Shown here in pieces: positions 23,802 to 36,757 of a DNA stretch of 64,000 nt. Each line of letters begins with the position of its first letter. Position 1 is the stretch's first letter. The notes beneath the pieces are model-generated. The model saw only the letters and a list, made by a program, of their open reading frames with translations. It was not told the DNA's origin and ran no database searches. The position numbers were made by a program, and so were the translations under genes. Location: contig CP142456.1 of assembly GCA_038049695.1 (NCBI GenBank), positions 78,887,422 through 78,951,421 on the forward strand, written 5' to 3'. This DNA comes from Cinnamomum chago. Its lineage: Eukaryota > Streptophyta > Magnoliopsida > Laurales > Lauraceae.

Positions 23802-26723
23802 TGTCACGTCCCCTGAACCCGATTAGAGAATAAAACGGATCCGGGGAGTGAAATTTAGGACTAATTAAAAAAAATTTCCTTTAGGCCCAAGTATCGTAAG
23901 TCCGCTGTGAGGATGTAATATTTCAAGCCTCAAATAAAATAAGAATTTGCGGAACTCATACAATTCTAGGCATATTTGGATATCAATAAGGAATAATGAA
24001 TCTCAATATCTATTAAAGTTGAACAAAGAATAAAATAAAACTTAAACAAGGAAATTAGTTTATTCAATGGCCATCCCACTAATCAAGGCCATTTAAAACA
24101 ATAGTGAAGTCAACAGTGTAAAAGTTCAACGAGAGATAATAAAGAATAAAAGAATCTAATGTAGTCCCAATGAATCTCTCCCGTGTCGGGAATGATGACG
24201 CTACTCTACGTCATCGGCACGCCACTCTCGTTCCTCCTCAACAAGTTGGAGATCTTCTGGGATTTCCTCACCTGCTTGCTCCTCGTAGCAGTACTCACCT
24301 GAGGAGTCTGCACACCAAGGAATAGAGTCAACGACATGTTGAGCAATAGGTAAGCAAGATATAAATAATCATGACATGCATCAAGTATAAGAGTAATGAC
24401 AGGCATAATAATCAAGAGAATACAAGGAATCGAATCTAGGCATAAAGCATGAGTAAATAACCAGAAACAATAATAGGAAATCCTAACATACTAACAATAA
24501 CCACTGTCCAAAAATGCAATGTAAGAATCAAGAGGGAGACTCCGATGATGTCCAAGCCACCTCCCGGGGTACCAGTAACAATCCTACCCGGACTACTGAT
24601 ACCAAAGTCCCGTTCCAGGGGGATCCAAGCTCCCGGTCCTGAGAATAGTAGCACGGTCCAAGCCCGTTCCCAACTATTCAACGCCATGGATGCCGTCCAA
24701 GCCGACTGCCCATCCCGATACCCCAAACTGCAGTTGGCTATGATATGCAAATAATAATAAAGTGGTGTTGACACGAAAATAGACCAAGACAAGTAAGTCT
24801 GGCTAGCTCAATATACAAGACATGTTCGTAGGGATTATCTCATTCAAGTCAATACAAGACAAATCCAATCACATGATAATCCCTTCAGTCTAACCAGTCA
24901 TGTTTATCAATTATACAACACGGGGTTCTAAGGAACACTCTAAGTCAGGTCCAAGTCCTAATTCTACAAGGGATCATGTTTCATAATTAGTTAAGTGTTT
25001 TATGCCAAGAGAGAATGTACAAGGAATTATAACAACGGATACGATTGAATAAGTCAAGGAGGAATTACGATCAAAACCTAGGCAAGTGGTGTCATCCATG
25101 TAACTTACATGTTCTAACGGAGTACGTGTGGAATTGGATCAACGATGCTTCTAAGAAAATTCCTTGGTGTACAATCATGTTAAGCATCCATTAATTCAGT
25201 TCCCTACGCATTCGGTTACCCCATGTTTAATACACGAATACCTAGACACCTAATCGAAGCACACCAAGCCACATGCTACGATTTAATCCACATTAATGAT
25301 CAACTGATAGTAGGTTTATGGTTTCCAACATCCTAAGCCCAAACCTAAGTTACTAGTCTCATTTCCAATAAAATATAGGTTGGGTCAATAATATGAATTT
25401 TTACACAACTTCCCGACCTCCGATTGTGATGAAACTAGAACCATTGGATTCTACATCTCAAGAGCTTTCCAATGGTATATAATATGTAGAAATCCGACAT
25501 ACGGATTAAAAGTTACAAGTGTTTTAAGTATTTTTCCAAAGTTGACAAAAATTATGAAACTGCCATCCGATCGATCGGACAAGTGATCCGATCGATCGAT
25601 CTGAGATTCGTCTCAGCTAACTGAGACCAATTTCAGTCCGATCGATCGGCTTGCGGGCCCGATCGATCAACACTGTAGCCTGAACCCGAAAATGAGTTTT
25701 TCACATCTTTTTCCTACAGAAAACGAGCCTCCATGCTCCCCAATCATTACAATCATCATTCTCATCCATTCTATCAAATTAAAAACCTCTAAAGCTACCA
25801 TTTAACAATTAATCCAGTCCAAACCACAAATTTAACCTAACATGTCAATCCTAATGCAATACCAACAATAATCTTGGAATTTAGGTAATCTAACAAGGAT
25901 ATCATTGTAATCAAAAGAAAATAATACACACATGATTAAATATAGAATGCATATCTACTTGCCTCAACCAAGAAGATGATTATAAATCGGAAAAGCTTGA
26001 GGAGAAGCTTTCTACCACGAAAACCACAATCTACCCCGCTCAAAAGTAATCTAGAACACCGAGAAGAAGAAAGAAAGGAAAAAGATCATGATCCAACCTA
26101 TTGTAAAAAAAAGAGAAAACGAATGGAAAAGTTGATGATGGAAAAAGGCTTACCAACTAGTATCAATGGAGAGAGGAGATCGAAAGGAAGAAGATGTGCG
26201 GTCCGGATCGTAGAGGTAATCTCTCCTGGAGGGAGATCTGGGCTTGAGAAGATGAAGAGGGAGAAGGAGGGTTGTTGTAGCTTCGTTGCAGAAGTGAGAA
26301 TGAGATTAGGGCTAATCCCTGTTTAAGAAGAAGAGAGGGAGGAAAAGACTAATTTGCCCTTAAGTGGGTCCGGTGAAAGAATAAACCATTTGAAGGGTTT
26401 CTGATCGTTGGATCGCGACGAGCCAAGAGACAAAAATGATCAGCGCGACGAGACCTTTCCAACGAACCCAAAATCACGGTGATAAGAATTTTTTCAGAAA
26501 AATACTCAATTTTCCCTAATTTGCAAACTACCCCCTGCTAGGATCAAACGAACTCGAAATCAAACGAAACTTCGCAGACACTATCCTAACACTAAAAGAA
26601 ACTCACTCTAGGCCTAAACCCACTTCAATATCTAAAATACAATCATTATAATAATAATAAAATAAACGGGTCAACGGGCCTGCTATTGAGCCCAATTGAC
26701 CCAGTAAGGTCGCGGACCTTACA
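23802..26723 (-). mobile_element. Solo LTR (family D, copy 2), nested inverted inside copy 1
   Basis: The plus strand starts TGTCACGTCCCC and ends GCGGACCTTACA, so the element runs on the minus strand (TGTAAGGTCCGCG to GGGACGTGACA). It is 2922 bp, close to the restored length of copy 1. Flanks are AAATT and GAATT, a 4/5 match to a 5-bp target duplication. Blocks correspond throughout, for example the TCCCGGGA-containing segment near 24560-24730 with 27225-27430. It inserted after copy 1 was already in place. Confidence 0.86.
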
Positions 26724-28141
26724 GAATTGTTTCAACAGATGCTTAACATGATTGTATACCAAGGAATTTTCCTAAAAGCATCGTTGATTCAATTTTCACA
26801 CGTACTCCGCTAAGACATGTAGAGTACATGGATGACAACACTTGCCTAGGATTGGATTGTAATCTCTCATTGACTTGTTAATCGTATCCGTCGATTCTAT
26901 ATCCTTGTACACTCTCTTGGAATAAAACATCTAATTAATTATGAAACATAAACTCTTGTAGAATTAGGACAAGGACCTGACTTAGAGTGTACCTTAGGAA
27001 CCGTGTATCGTGTATTGATAAACATGATTGGCTAGAATGTAAGGGATTATCGTGTGGATGGTCTATCTTGTATTGTTCGAATGAGATAATCCCTAAGAAC
27101 ATGCTTTGTTTGTTGAGCTAGCCAGACTTGCTTGACTTGGTTTTCCCTGCGTGTCAACACCACTTTATTATTATTATTTGCATATCATGGCCAACTGTAG
27201 TTTGGGGTTTATTGATGGGCCGGTTACTCGGACATCGGGGTCGGCAGTCGGCTTTGGACGGCGTCTATGGCGTTGAATAGTTGGGAGCGGGCTTGGACCG
27301 TGCTACTATTCCCGGGACCGGGAGCTTGGATCCCCCAGGAGCCGAACTTTGGTATCAGTAGTCTGGATAGGATTGTTACTGGTACCCCATGAGGTGGCTT
27401 GGACATCCACGGAGTCTCCCTCTTGTGCATAACATTACATTGGTAGTGGTGATTGTTAGTATTGCTTGGATTCCTGTTTATGATTCTAATGGTTATTTAC
27501 TCATGCTACATGGCTAGTATTGTTCCTTATATTCTTACGATCTTGTACTTGTCATTACTCTTATATTTGATGCATGTTATGTTTTAATTATATTTTTCTT
27601 ATCTATTGCTCATCATGTTGTTGACTCTGTTCCTTGGTGTGCAGATTCTTCAGGTGAGTATTACTAAGAGGAGCAGGCTGGTGAGGAGATCCCAGAAGAT
27701 CTCCAACCAGCAGAGGCTGCACGGGAGTGGAGTGCCAATGACGTAAAGTAGCGTCATCATTACCCGGCACATTGGAGACTCACTGTGGGAGAAACATTAG
27801 ATTTTATTTAATTCATTGTTATTCTTCGTTGAACTTTTCTTTCATTGACTCTATGTTGTTTAATGGCCTTAGTTTCTGGGATGACCATTGTAATTAAATT
27901 AACTTCCTTTTTAGCTTTAATTGTTTCCTGCAACTTTAAATTTAATTGAGATTTATTATCCATTATTGATATTAATGTATGAATTCCGCTATTGTTTTAT
28001 GTTTTGAGGTTGAAATACATTATCCTCATAGCGGACTTACGATCCTTGGGCCAAAAAGGGCAAAAATATTTAATTGGCCCAAAATTTCACTCCCCGGATC
28101 CGGTTTATTCTCTAATTGGGTTCGGGGGACGTGGCACAACT

Positions 28142-28919
28142 CATCACTCACACAACAAACAAAGCAACGTCCAGACACACTGTCCTGAAAGATTCATGTG
28201 ACGCCATTCCCTTAAACACAGAAACTGGGAATAGAGCAAGTAGGCAACATGCCACTACTAAACTGCTAGCTAATTCATATCGAACAACAATAATATATAT
28301 CCATTTTCAAAAAGCAGTTCATACTTGTGAAATAACTGGAAATTTTCTGGGCCATTAGATAACAATACTGCTGAGAAACTTGTTAAGGAGAAGAAGACAA
28401 CAGACTCCATCTCCGAGGTTTTACTTTGCCCTTTCTCATGCATACATAAATGGAAGCAATCCTTTTGGATTTCTTATTCAAATTGTTCATATGATGGGGC
28501 CTATTGTGGATTGGCAAAAAAAAGCGCCACATCAGATCATCCTAACCATAAAAATTTGCTCTTGTTACACGGGGGTCAATATCGAGTGATCCATCTGTAA
28601 GCCACCAATCAGCTAACAAGATGAAATAGGGGGGGAGTTTTAGCCACCATCTCATCATGTGGTAAACCATGCATCGTGGATTTCTTTTTTCTTTTTTTTT
28701 TTACTCTAGAATTAACTAAATTTTATTAAGGAAGTAGAGAAATAAATACAAGCAAAGCCCTCTCTAGGGGAGATCGTGGGCTGCTCCCTCTGAGCTATTG
28801 GCTTGGTCATTCAATTAATTGATCTCTCGGAATGTGGCCAAAAGTGGCAGTTATCTAAAAAAGATTTAACATTCTCTATAGTGTAGAAGAGGCACAAGGC
28901 AATGGAGATGCTGAGAATG
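28142..28919. other. Unique-looking sequence between two LTR blocks
   Basis: About 780 bp separates the family D and family F insertions. A poly-T tract lies at about 28683-28701. No convincing gene, RNA or repeat was recognised. It may be the original host DNA. Confidence 0.4.
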
Positions 28920-31148
28920 TGTAACACCCCTACGCCGCCTAAGTGTGATTAGTGCTTAATTGATCTTGATTTAGTGCCTAATTTGTGTTTTGGTTGGTTT
29001 TGTGAAGGATTAATTAGATTAGTGGAGTTTGACCATAGATAGATAGAGCTATGACCTTTTAGTAGTTTTAATCATGTATGTGTAGTTATAGTATTAGTGG
29101 GCCTTCATGTGCATTTCATCAAACACCTTCCCTACATGATTTCCACTATTAGACCCAACTCTACCCATCTCCAAACCTAAAACAAATCAAGCCCATTTCC
29201 ATCAAAGAAGCCTTTTTTCCAAATTCCGATCAATCAAATGGACTTGCATACAAAGTCCACCATATACCCATCTTAAAACCACTCACCACCGTACCACACC
29301 TCATTTGCCCTCTTTTCCTCCCATTTCAGCTGGGAGATTTCCCCTCTTCTTCTTCTCCTTTCTTTCTCTTCTTCTTTCCCCATCTCTTGCTAGAAGAAGA
29401 AGATTGATTTCATGAGAGAATTAAGATGCTCCTCTTCACCTTAGACTCATCTACATCCCCTACAAGCAATCCCTTTCTCTGATCTCCTCCATGGCAAGGT
29501 TCTCACTCAATTTCCTTTTTCACTTCTTCCCTTGAAGCTAAGGAGGCTATGCATGTGGGATTTCCATCCAAAACATCATTTCTACATCCTCTTCACCATC
29601 TTCAAGCCTTCTTTCATCACCATCTTCTTCTACCCATTTATTTTGGGTAAGCCCTCTTCTCCTTGAGACATTTCCTTGATTAGTAATAGAGATTTGAAGA
29701 CAAAAATAGTTGCATGCATGTTATTTCACTTCTAATCATTCCATTCACTATTGTAGGGTTTGGATTTGTGCTTAGCAATTGGGGGTCTTTGCTTCAAAAT
29801 GAGTCTAAGAAGAGATTTGAGTGGAAAAGCACCATTAGAGGCAAGTAATGAGCAATTTTTATTAATGCATGTGATTGATTCATTGATTGAGTAATATTAT
29901 TCCATTGAATGCTTATTTAGCCTTTTCCATTTGATTAGATTGATAATGTAAATGGGTTCTTTTAAGTGTGTTAACAAAGAATGAGTTAGATGTGTGGAAA
30001 AGAATTGGACCATAGGAGAAAGAAAGCTCAATTAGGTAGGTTTCTATAAGTAGGAGGCTTTGGAGTGGAAAAGAGGTGAAAGAAGTTTTCAGCAATGTGA
30101 TTTATGTACTCACTATAACCTCAGTATTTCGTTCTGTCAACCTTAGTACACAAAAAATAAACCTGAGTATTTGTTGAATGCAACCTTAGTACACAGAACC
30201 TAAACCTGAGTATTTGTTGAATGCAACATTAGTATACAAAGACTAAACCAATAAGGTTCTTAGGGTGTGAAAGGATTGACCTTGTAGGTCCCTAAACATG
30301 GAACCCATAATTGATTAACTCAGTCTGATGGAAATTATACACATGAAAAATCTTGGGCTAAGATCATCTCATGGGCCTATCCGTTCATCTAGCACTTTAC
30401 CATGGGTGTTGGTTTAGGGATTTCAGTGTATCACGCACACACACAAAGTGACACCAACAAATTGTAGCACGTACATCAAATCACCTAAAACTACATCGAA
30501 ATGGACGGTTAGAGACGGCATGTAATTAGATTATAATTGGCTAGTAAATATTCTTGATTCCATTAATTTATTTGCATATGCACATTGGGATTAATTCATT
30601 ATTGCCCTCAAATATTCAAATGATTATTATATTGCATTCTTCGTATTATTTCACAAATTGTATTACAATTGTCTTACAAATGTTATCATTCATTGCTGTG
30701 TTATTCGAAGGGAGTAAATGTGATTCGATTCGATTAGAAACGATTCAAGTATGAAATGAAAATAATTGATACTGTGAGGCCCCACCCTTTGTGGGCCCTC
30801 TAATTACTATTTTAAATACTAATTACTTGCTAATTAATGCTAATTATTGCTAATTACTAGTTAATTATGCTAATTAGGGGTTAATCAGGGTGGTTTTGTG
30901 TTAATCTCCTAAGTTAGTGTTAGACTAGTTAGTTGTATTAGTATTAGGGTTTTTGTGTAGTCTTTTGTAATTCTAGGCTAGTTAGAGTAGAGAGGCCTTA
31001 GTATGGTTTTTAATTAATTAGAGGGGGGTCATTGCAAAAAGTGCATCTCTAGAACCTTCCAACCTAAAGACTAAAGAGCCCCTAACCCTAACCCTAATCC
31101 TATGTTAGCCTAATGGGCATTTCAGTCATCAACCACTCCCCCAAAATC

Positions 31149-31156
31149 TATAAATA
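31149..31156 (+). promoter_or_regulatory. TATA box of LTR B2
   Basis: TATAAATA lies about 375 bp from the LTR start and is followed about 45 bases later by a CT-rich tract, as expected at the start of the retroelement transcript. The inverted sister copy has CTATAAAAAGG at the matching place. Confidence 0.65.
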
Positions 31157-31817
31157 AGCACATTTCCCAAAAACCCTAGCAACTATTCATCCCTCATTTC
31201 CTCTCTTCTTTCTCTCTCATTTCTTTCATAAGTTTCAAGCTACTGTTGTGCTGGGATTTCCTCTTGGGAGCTGCTGCTACTACTTCTTCTTCTTCTTCAT
31301 TAGCCCGGGAATTTCCTCTCTTCATTTCTCTTTCTACAAACCCTCTCTCTCTCTCCCTCAATCCTTCCTTAGAGCTGTGAGTGTGGACTGTTATTGTGCT
31401 GGGAGAATAGCTAGGAGCAGCAGCCACTTCTTCTTCTTCCTTATTGCATCGATTGGTTTTCTTCTCTATCTCTACAACCTACATTTCTCAAAAGGCAAGT
31501 GCACTTACTCCTAACTTAGAATATATGTTTGTTTCTGTGATTCTGAGATTTCAGTTCATGTATGCTATTAATTAAGTCCTAGATGTTTACCTGAGCTTAG
31601 TTGTTTAGTTGGATGGATTGACCATTGATGGATGGGGGTTTCACCCCCCATTTGGAAGATCAATGGGTCCAAATGTTGTTGGTTAATGGGCATTGGAGTG
31701 AATGGATGTTTTGTGATGATTTGGTGAAGTTTGGGACGGATTGAAAGTGGTTTGGAGGAAAAACGAGCTAAAACGAAAAAGTTATAGAAACTGGATTTTT
31801 CCCAGTTTTCGTGTAGA

Positions 31818-32124
31818 AGGTCGACCTACTGAGTCCACCTGCAGTGTGGTAGGTCGACCTAAAAATGGAGTCTCAGCTAAAAAATTATGCAGGCCTGGTT
31901 TCCCTGTGTACCAGGTCGACCTACCTGTGACACTGCATCTTGGGAAAATCAGCTCCCAGTTTGGAATTCCCTGCAGACTGAGTTTTCAGTTAGCCAGGTC
32001 GACCTGGCCCTTCCCAGGTCGACCCGATACACTGTATTTTGTGGAAAACTGGCCCTCAGTTAATTTCTCCTGCAGAGACCCATTTCAGTTAGCCAGGTCG
32101 ACCTGACCCTTCCCAGGTCGACCC
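31818..32124. repeat. Array of AGGTCGACCT palindromes in LTR B2
   Basis: AGGTCGACCT occurs at 31818, 31851, 31913, 31996 and 32095, with AGGTCGACCC at 32016 and 32115. Decayed versions (GGTTGACC, GGTCAACC) continue to about 32410. Related but fewer motifs are found in LTR B1 (about 9430-9545). Confidence 0.85.
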
Positions 32125-35100
32125 GGTACACACTGTTTTGCAGAAATTGACTGAAAGTTGGTTTTTCACCTGAAACTCAGACTCTCTATGTTCAGGTTGA
32201 CCTAATACCTAGGATTTGCAGTAGAAAGTGTCTGAAAGTTGGGACATCAATCTTTCTAGGGATTTTGGTGTATGCGGTCAATCACCTAGGCCAGGAGGTT
32301 GACCAGACATGCTGGGAACCTTTAGAAACGAAATAAGTTTTCCAGGAAGCCTGATTCAGATTATTCAGTGCACTCGGTTGATCCACCAGGCCAGGAGGTC
32401 AACCGAGCACACTACACCTCAGGTCCACCTGGGAAACCCTGATTTTCCAGTTTTCAACATTTAGGAGTTTTGATCAGTTGTGGGGCCCATTGACCATCCA
32501 AATGAACGTTTATCAATATTCTAAGCCCGAGTCAACGGTTTGGCTCAACCTTGACTCGCGGGGACCACTGATTAGGGTTTTGGTTGTTAATCTAAGATGA
32601 TTTGACCTCTAAGAGTTATCAATGATGCCCGTAACCTCATAAGCACCAAACACAGTATTATATGGCATCAGTGACTTCGTTTAGAGATCAAATTACCGGA
32701 GATGGACCTGAACCTAACGTGGCCCATTACCTAGGATTGGACCGTTGTATTTCCCTATTGATTCTCACGTTGAAGTTCACACTTCACCTTGTTTAATGCT
32801 GTTATTCTTAGATCTTTAGAGTAGCTGTTAACTATTAATTAATGGAAATTAGAGGACCTAAACCTAGGATATCTTAGAGGTGACCTGTTAGCATGATTTG
32901 GAGATCACTGACCCGTGTCTGTGTCTAGGCGGGCCCTTATTGGGCCTAAGTATGGGATGTGTACCTTTAGTTGGAAGAGGTAGTTTATATTTGGGTTTTT
33001 AGTCATGATGGATTGAATGAACTGTTTATCAGTAGTAAATGGATTTGATGCCTCGTTTGGACGGTTTTAGACCAGGCCACGGATTTGATGGGCCTTGGTA
33101 TGGATCCAACGAGTGGGCTTGGACTTAGAATATAATCCATAGACCGATTGATGTATAGACCTCTTAGAGACATTGTTAGGACCTTGTTCACGCAAGGCGA
33201 AGCCTAGACAGACACAGACCCATAGAGTATTCTTGAGTCTGTATTATCATTCGCTCGGTTGATTTAAGCTCAGCCTGTGGACTAATCATCCCCGGTAGGA
33301 GCTAGTATGAGTGTTGAGAAGCTATCATGATGAGCTATGATGTTAAGACGGACGGTGTGATACCGTGTCCGGTCTTGAGTGATGAGTATGATGAGATGAT
33401 GAGTGATTTGCGGGATTAGTAATTCCCAGCACTGGTGAGATTTCCCCGCTGCAACTGTGTTCAGTATGGGAGGGTCGCGGCATAATATCCCGCGGTATTC
33501 CAGCTCGTGTGAATGTGTCATTTCGTAGTAGATTAGAAGTTTTATATTATCCTGCTTCCTTATGCTTTTATTGCTCAACTGCCTAGCTCTTATACCTTGT
33601 TATTCCTTTAATTTATTTACCTGTCTCTATTCATTTGATATGTATATCCTATGTTAGTAGTATGCTGTGACTTGCCAGATCTTTTAGATCTGACCCATCT
33701 TTGGTGCTTAGGCCTTGACCCAGAGATCCCAGAAGATGCACTAGCGCTGGTAGAGGCGCCAATTGCTGGAGAGTTCGCGTGGGGCCTGGCCGACACGGAT
33801 GTCGAGCCGGAGGGCGGAGATGAGCTACCTGGGTTTTGAGAGTTCATCTTATTTTGGGTTTTTGAGGGAAATTTTGTAAGTGAGCTGGGTAGCTAACAAA
33901 GTTGTATTAACTTTTGATTAACAATTGAACCTTTTTAATTAGGCTGTAGTTCTCCTCACACTTTACTTATATATCGATACCTATTGCTTCCGCTTAATTA
34001 TTGTGCTTCCGCAATTTAACTATTATTATCATATGGTTCAAAAAGTTTTAAATTGGACCTCACTGCGGGCCTACGATCTTGGAAGTTCTCGGATTTTCCG
34101 GGAAGTAGCGCGCCAACTTCGGATATTCGAACGACTTTATCGGTATCCGGAATTGGGGCGTTACAGATACGATTAGAAATGATTCGATTCGTAGAGTCTT
34201 ACTCCAGTTTCTTATTATTTGATTCGAATGGTTCAGCACTACTTAGCTTCGACCTTGTGATACCCGACGGGGTTACAACTTGGTTCAGTTATTTGAGACT
34301 ACTGCAGTATGTCGTTTGGAGCACCAGAACTCCAGAACCGGGTAGCCAGGAGAACCTTTGGCCAGGTCACTAATGACATCCCAACTAGATTCGCTCTCTA
34401 TCGGAGAGGATGGGCAAATGTAGTAGCCAATTAGGAAGTAAGAATTCGATTATTGATTCGATAAAGCACGATTTATTCATAATGCACAATGTGCCTATTT
34501 GGCATTTATTTGGTCTCTTTAATCTATTCGTCTTTAAATTCGAAATTAGAATGACATGTGTTGAATCTTAATTGCTCATACATTATTGAATCGTCGTATT
34601 CATGGTGCTACACTTAGTGTCACAAGAATTCAGGCTACTAAAGAAACTAATTGATAACTCTCCAGATTAGAGATTCGACCAGTAAGGATATTGATTAGCT
34701 TATCTATCGGAGACCTACAAGAGTGGTAAACATGGTTTAGGATTAGATGTTGCATTTTGCACTTGATTATGGTTTGCATGTGTTTAGTTATGATTGCGTT
34801 TGTATTAAAATCACGTTTCCCTTTAAGATAAATTAAGCATCTAGTAGTTTATTTCATTATTCATTAGAGTACTTTTGTACAATGAATTAAGGGATTTATA
34901 TTATTAGTCTTGATTAATAATTTTGTAAGTTGAATTATGGGAATTTAATGGACCGCTCAAGCTTTGATATGGATATTGTATATGCTTCCGCAACTAAATG
35001 TATATTGATAGGTGACAATGAGTAATCCTCACCCGTGAAATGTGGAATTTTCTCCTTCGTGAATTTGGACTTAGTCCGGAACAGGTACGAGTTCACGGGA

Positions 35101-35284
35101 GTACGCGTGTCACACCTTGGGAACCACCTTAATCAAGGGATTCTCGGGTCCGGGATGTGACAGAATGTACATAACGTACCAACAAAGAAAAATAAAAGTT
35201 GTTCCATTTCTTTTTTTTTTATTGAGCTTTTTAGTAATGTAGATTCAAGTCTCATTTTATTTATATTTTTTCTTCATCCTTTAG

Positions 35285-35482
35285 GATCATAGTGCTACCA
35301 CCATAATTTCAGCTACTATGCATAGCCAGGCAATGACATATGCAAAGTTGGCCAAGTCTGCAACCCTAAAGACTGCCTCTTTAAAGGTCGGTGGAGCGGT
35401 AGAGAACCTTAATGATGATGATGGCCTTTTTACAGTTCTTCCTATCTCTGCAGAAAGCACTGGGCAGCTACCAAATCGCAGG
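35285..35482 (+). other. Orphan exon-like block of an unrecognised gene
   Basis: A TTTAG acceptor (after a T-rich tract) precedes a 198-nt open stretch ending at GGG|GTAATAAT. The frame is open throughout and has protein-like composition (AKLAKSATLKTASLKVGGAV, then DDGLFTVLPISAESTG). I do not recognise the protein. No neighbouring exons were found on either side, between LTR F and the CACTA element. It is probably a relic exon of a host gene broken up by transposons. The donor is weak. Confidence 0.42.
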
Positions 35483-35794
35483 GGTAATAATCCTTCCTAA
35501 TCTTCTACTATTGATACGTTTTATCACCTTAATAATTGCTTTTACTGTACCTAGCACAATGCAAAACAACACCAAAAGGGAAAATAAAACAACAATATTT
35601 AGAGATGATTTTGACCTGCAAGAGTTGAAATCCAAAAAAAACAAATATGGGTGCAGTGAAACAAGCATGCCAAGTTTCTTTTTTCTTGTTATTACATAAG
35701 GATAAGGAAGAAGATAAGAAGATATAATGAGATAAGGATAAGGATGATGTCATCTTGCATCCTAGTGGACCCCATAGGTCACTACAACAATATG

Positions 35795-36540
35795 CACTTT
35801 TAGCGACGTTTTTTAGCGACGCTTTTATAAATCGTCGGTAAAAGTATGACTTTTACCGACGTTTTCTTTAAAAACGTCGGCAAAGTTCAATCTGTAATAT
35901 AAGGAAGTGAAAATGAGAGATTATTACCGACGAATTAGAAAACGTCGGTAAAATGACTTTTAACGACGTTTTATTTGTTTTACCGACGACGAAAAACATC
36001 GGTAAAAGTCTTTTTATTTTTTATTTATTTTTCTATTTTCTTTTACCGACGAAAACAAACGTCGGTAAAATTCTTTATATTTTTTTATTTTCTTTTTGCC
36101 GACGAAAAAAAACGTCGGTAAAAGTCTTTACATTTTTTATTTATTTTTCTATTTTCTTTTTGCCGACGAAAACAAAACATCGATAAAAGTCTTTTTAATT
36201 TTTATTTATTTTTATTTTTTATTTGCCGACGAAAAATAAAACGTCGGTAAAATGAATTTATTTTTTATTTATGTTTTTATTTTACCGACGAAAAAAAACG
36301 TCGGTAAAAGTCTTTACATTTTTTATTTATTTTTCTATTTTCTTTTTGCCGACGTCGGTAAAAGTATTTTAGCGTCGGTAAGTATTTTTGCCGAAAATTA
36401 GCGTCGGTAAGTATTTTACTGACGTTTAGCATAAAACATCGGTAAAAGTTGTTAATTTAACTTATTTTTTATTAATAAAAAATTTATTAATCTTTACCGA
36501 CGAAAAAATTAATTTGCCGACGAAAAAAAAAGGTCGGTAA
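35795..36540. repeat. Left subterminal hairpin array of the CACTA element
   Basis: After two TTTTAGCGACG-type motifs, more than ten pairs of ACCGACG / CGTCGGTAAAA occur in inverted orientation. Each pair brackets a short A-rich loop and is separated by AT-rich spacers (TTTTTATTTATTTTT). In En/Spm such subterminal motifs bind TNPA; here the 11-bp core TTTTACCGACG is the likely equivalent. Confidence 0.88.
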
Positions 36541-36544
36541 AGAT

Positions 36545-36725
36545 CCTATATTCCCCACTCCCGCCCAATAGCCCTCTTTTATCTCTATCCCTCTCCCTCT
36601 TTTCTCTCTCTCGATCTGCGCTTCTTTGCTCTCTCTATCTCGCTCTCTCTGCTCTCTCTGTTCTCTGTGCTATTTATCTCTCTCCCTGGCTCGATCTCTG
36701 CGCTCTCTCTCGCTCGTTCTCCCTG

Positions 36726-36757
<32 letters not shown>

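Larger units (their letters stand above)
22278..28136 (+). mobile_element. Solo LTR (family D, copy 1), split by an inverted sister copy, TSD CAACT
   Basis: It starts TGTAAGGGCCGCGACC and ends GGGGGACGTGGCA, flanked by CAACT at 22273-22277 and 28137-28141. Sequence is continuous across 23801/26724, where a second copy of the same family sits in reverse orientation: AACCGAATGCGTATGAAAT on the left joins CAACAGATGCTTAACATG on the right, as in the uninterrupted copy. Without the insert it is about 2.93 kb. A pyrimidine-rich stretch (about 22650-22920) marks the likely start region for plus-strand transcription. No internal retroelement genes are present. Confidence 0.88.
30773..34165 (+). mobile_element. 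Solo LTR (family B, copy 2), 3393 bp, TSD GATAC
   Basis: It starts TGTGAGGCCCCACCC and ends TTGGGGCGTTACA, flanked by GATAC at 30768-30772 and 34166-34170. It is the inverted sister of 7660-11742, nested inside the family F LTR. A TATA box (31149-31156) and a following pyrimidine-rich region show plus-strand transcription. The GGTCGACC palindrome array (31818-32124) lies downstream of the likely transcript start. No gag-pol is present. Confidence 0.9.
28920..35162 (+). mobile_element. Solo LTR (family F) split by LTR B2, TSD GAATG
   Basis: It starts TGTAACACCCCTACG and ends GGTCCGGGATGTGACA, flanked by GAATG at 28915-28919 and 35163-35167. It is interrupted at 30772/34166 by the family B LTR, and removing that insert leaves about 2.85 kb. 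A long pyrimidine-rich stretch near 29330-29400 suggests a plus-strand start region. Its 3' layout (a GAATCGTCGTATTC block, then a tract ending GTGACA) resembles the truncated family E LTR at 16315-17959. No internal retroelement genes are present. Confidence 0.87.
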
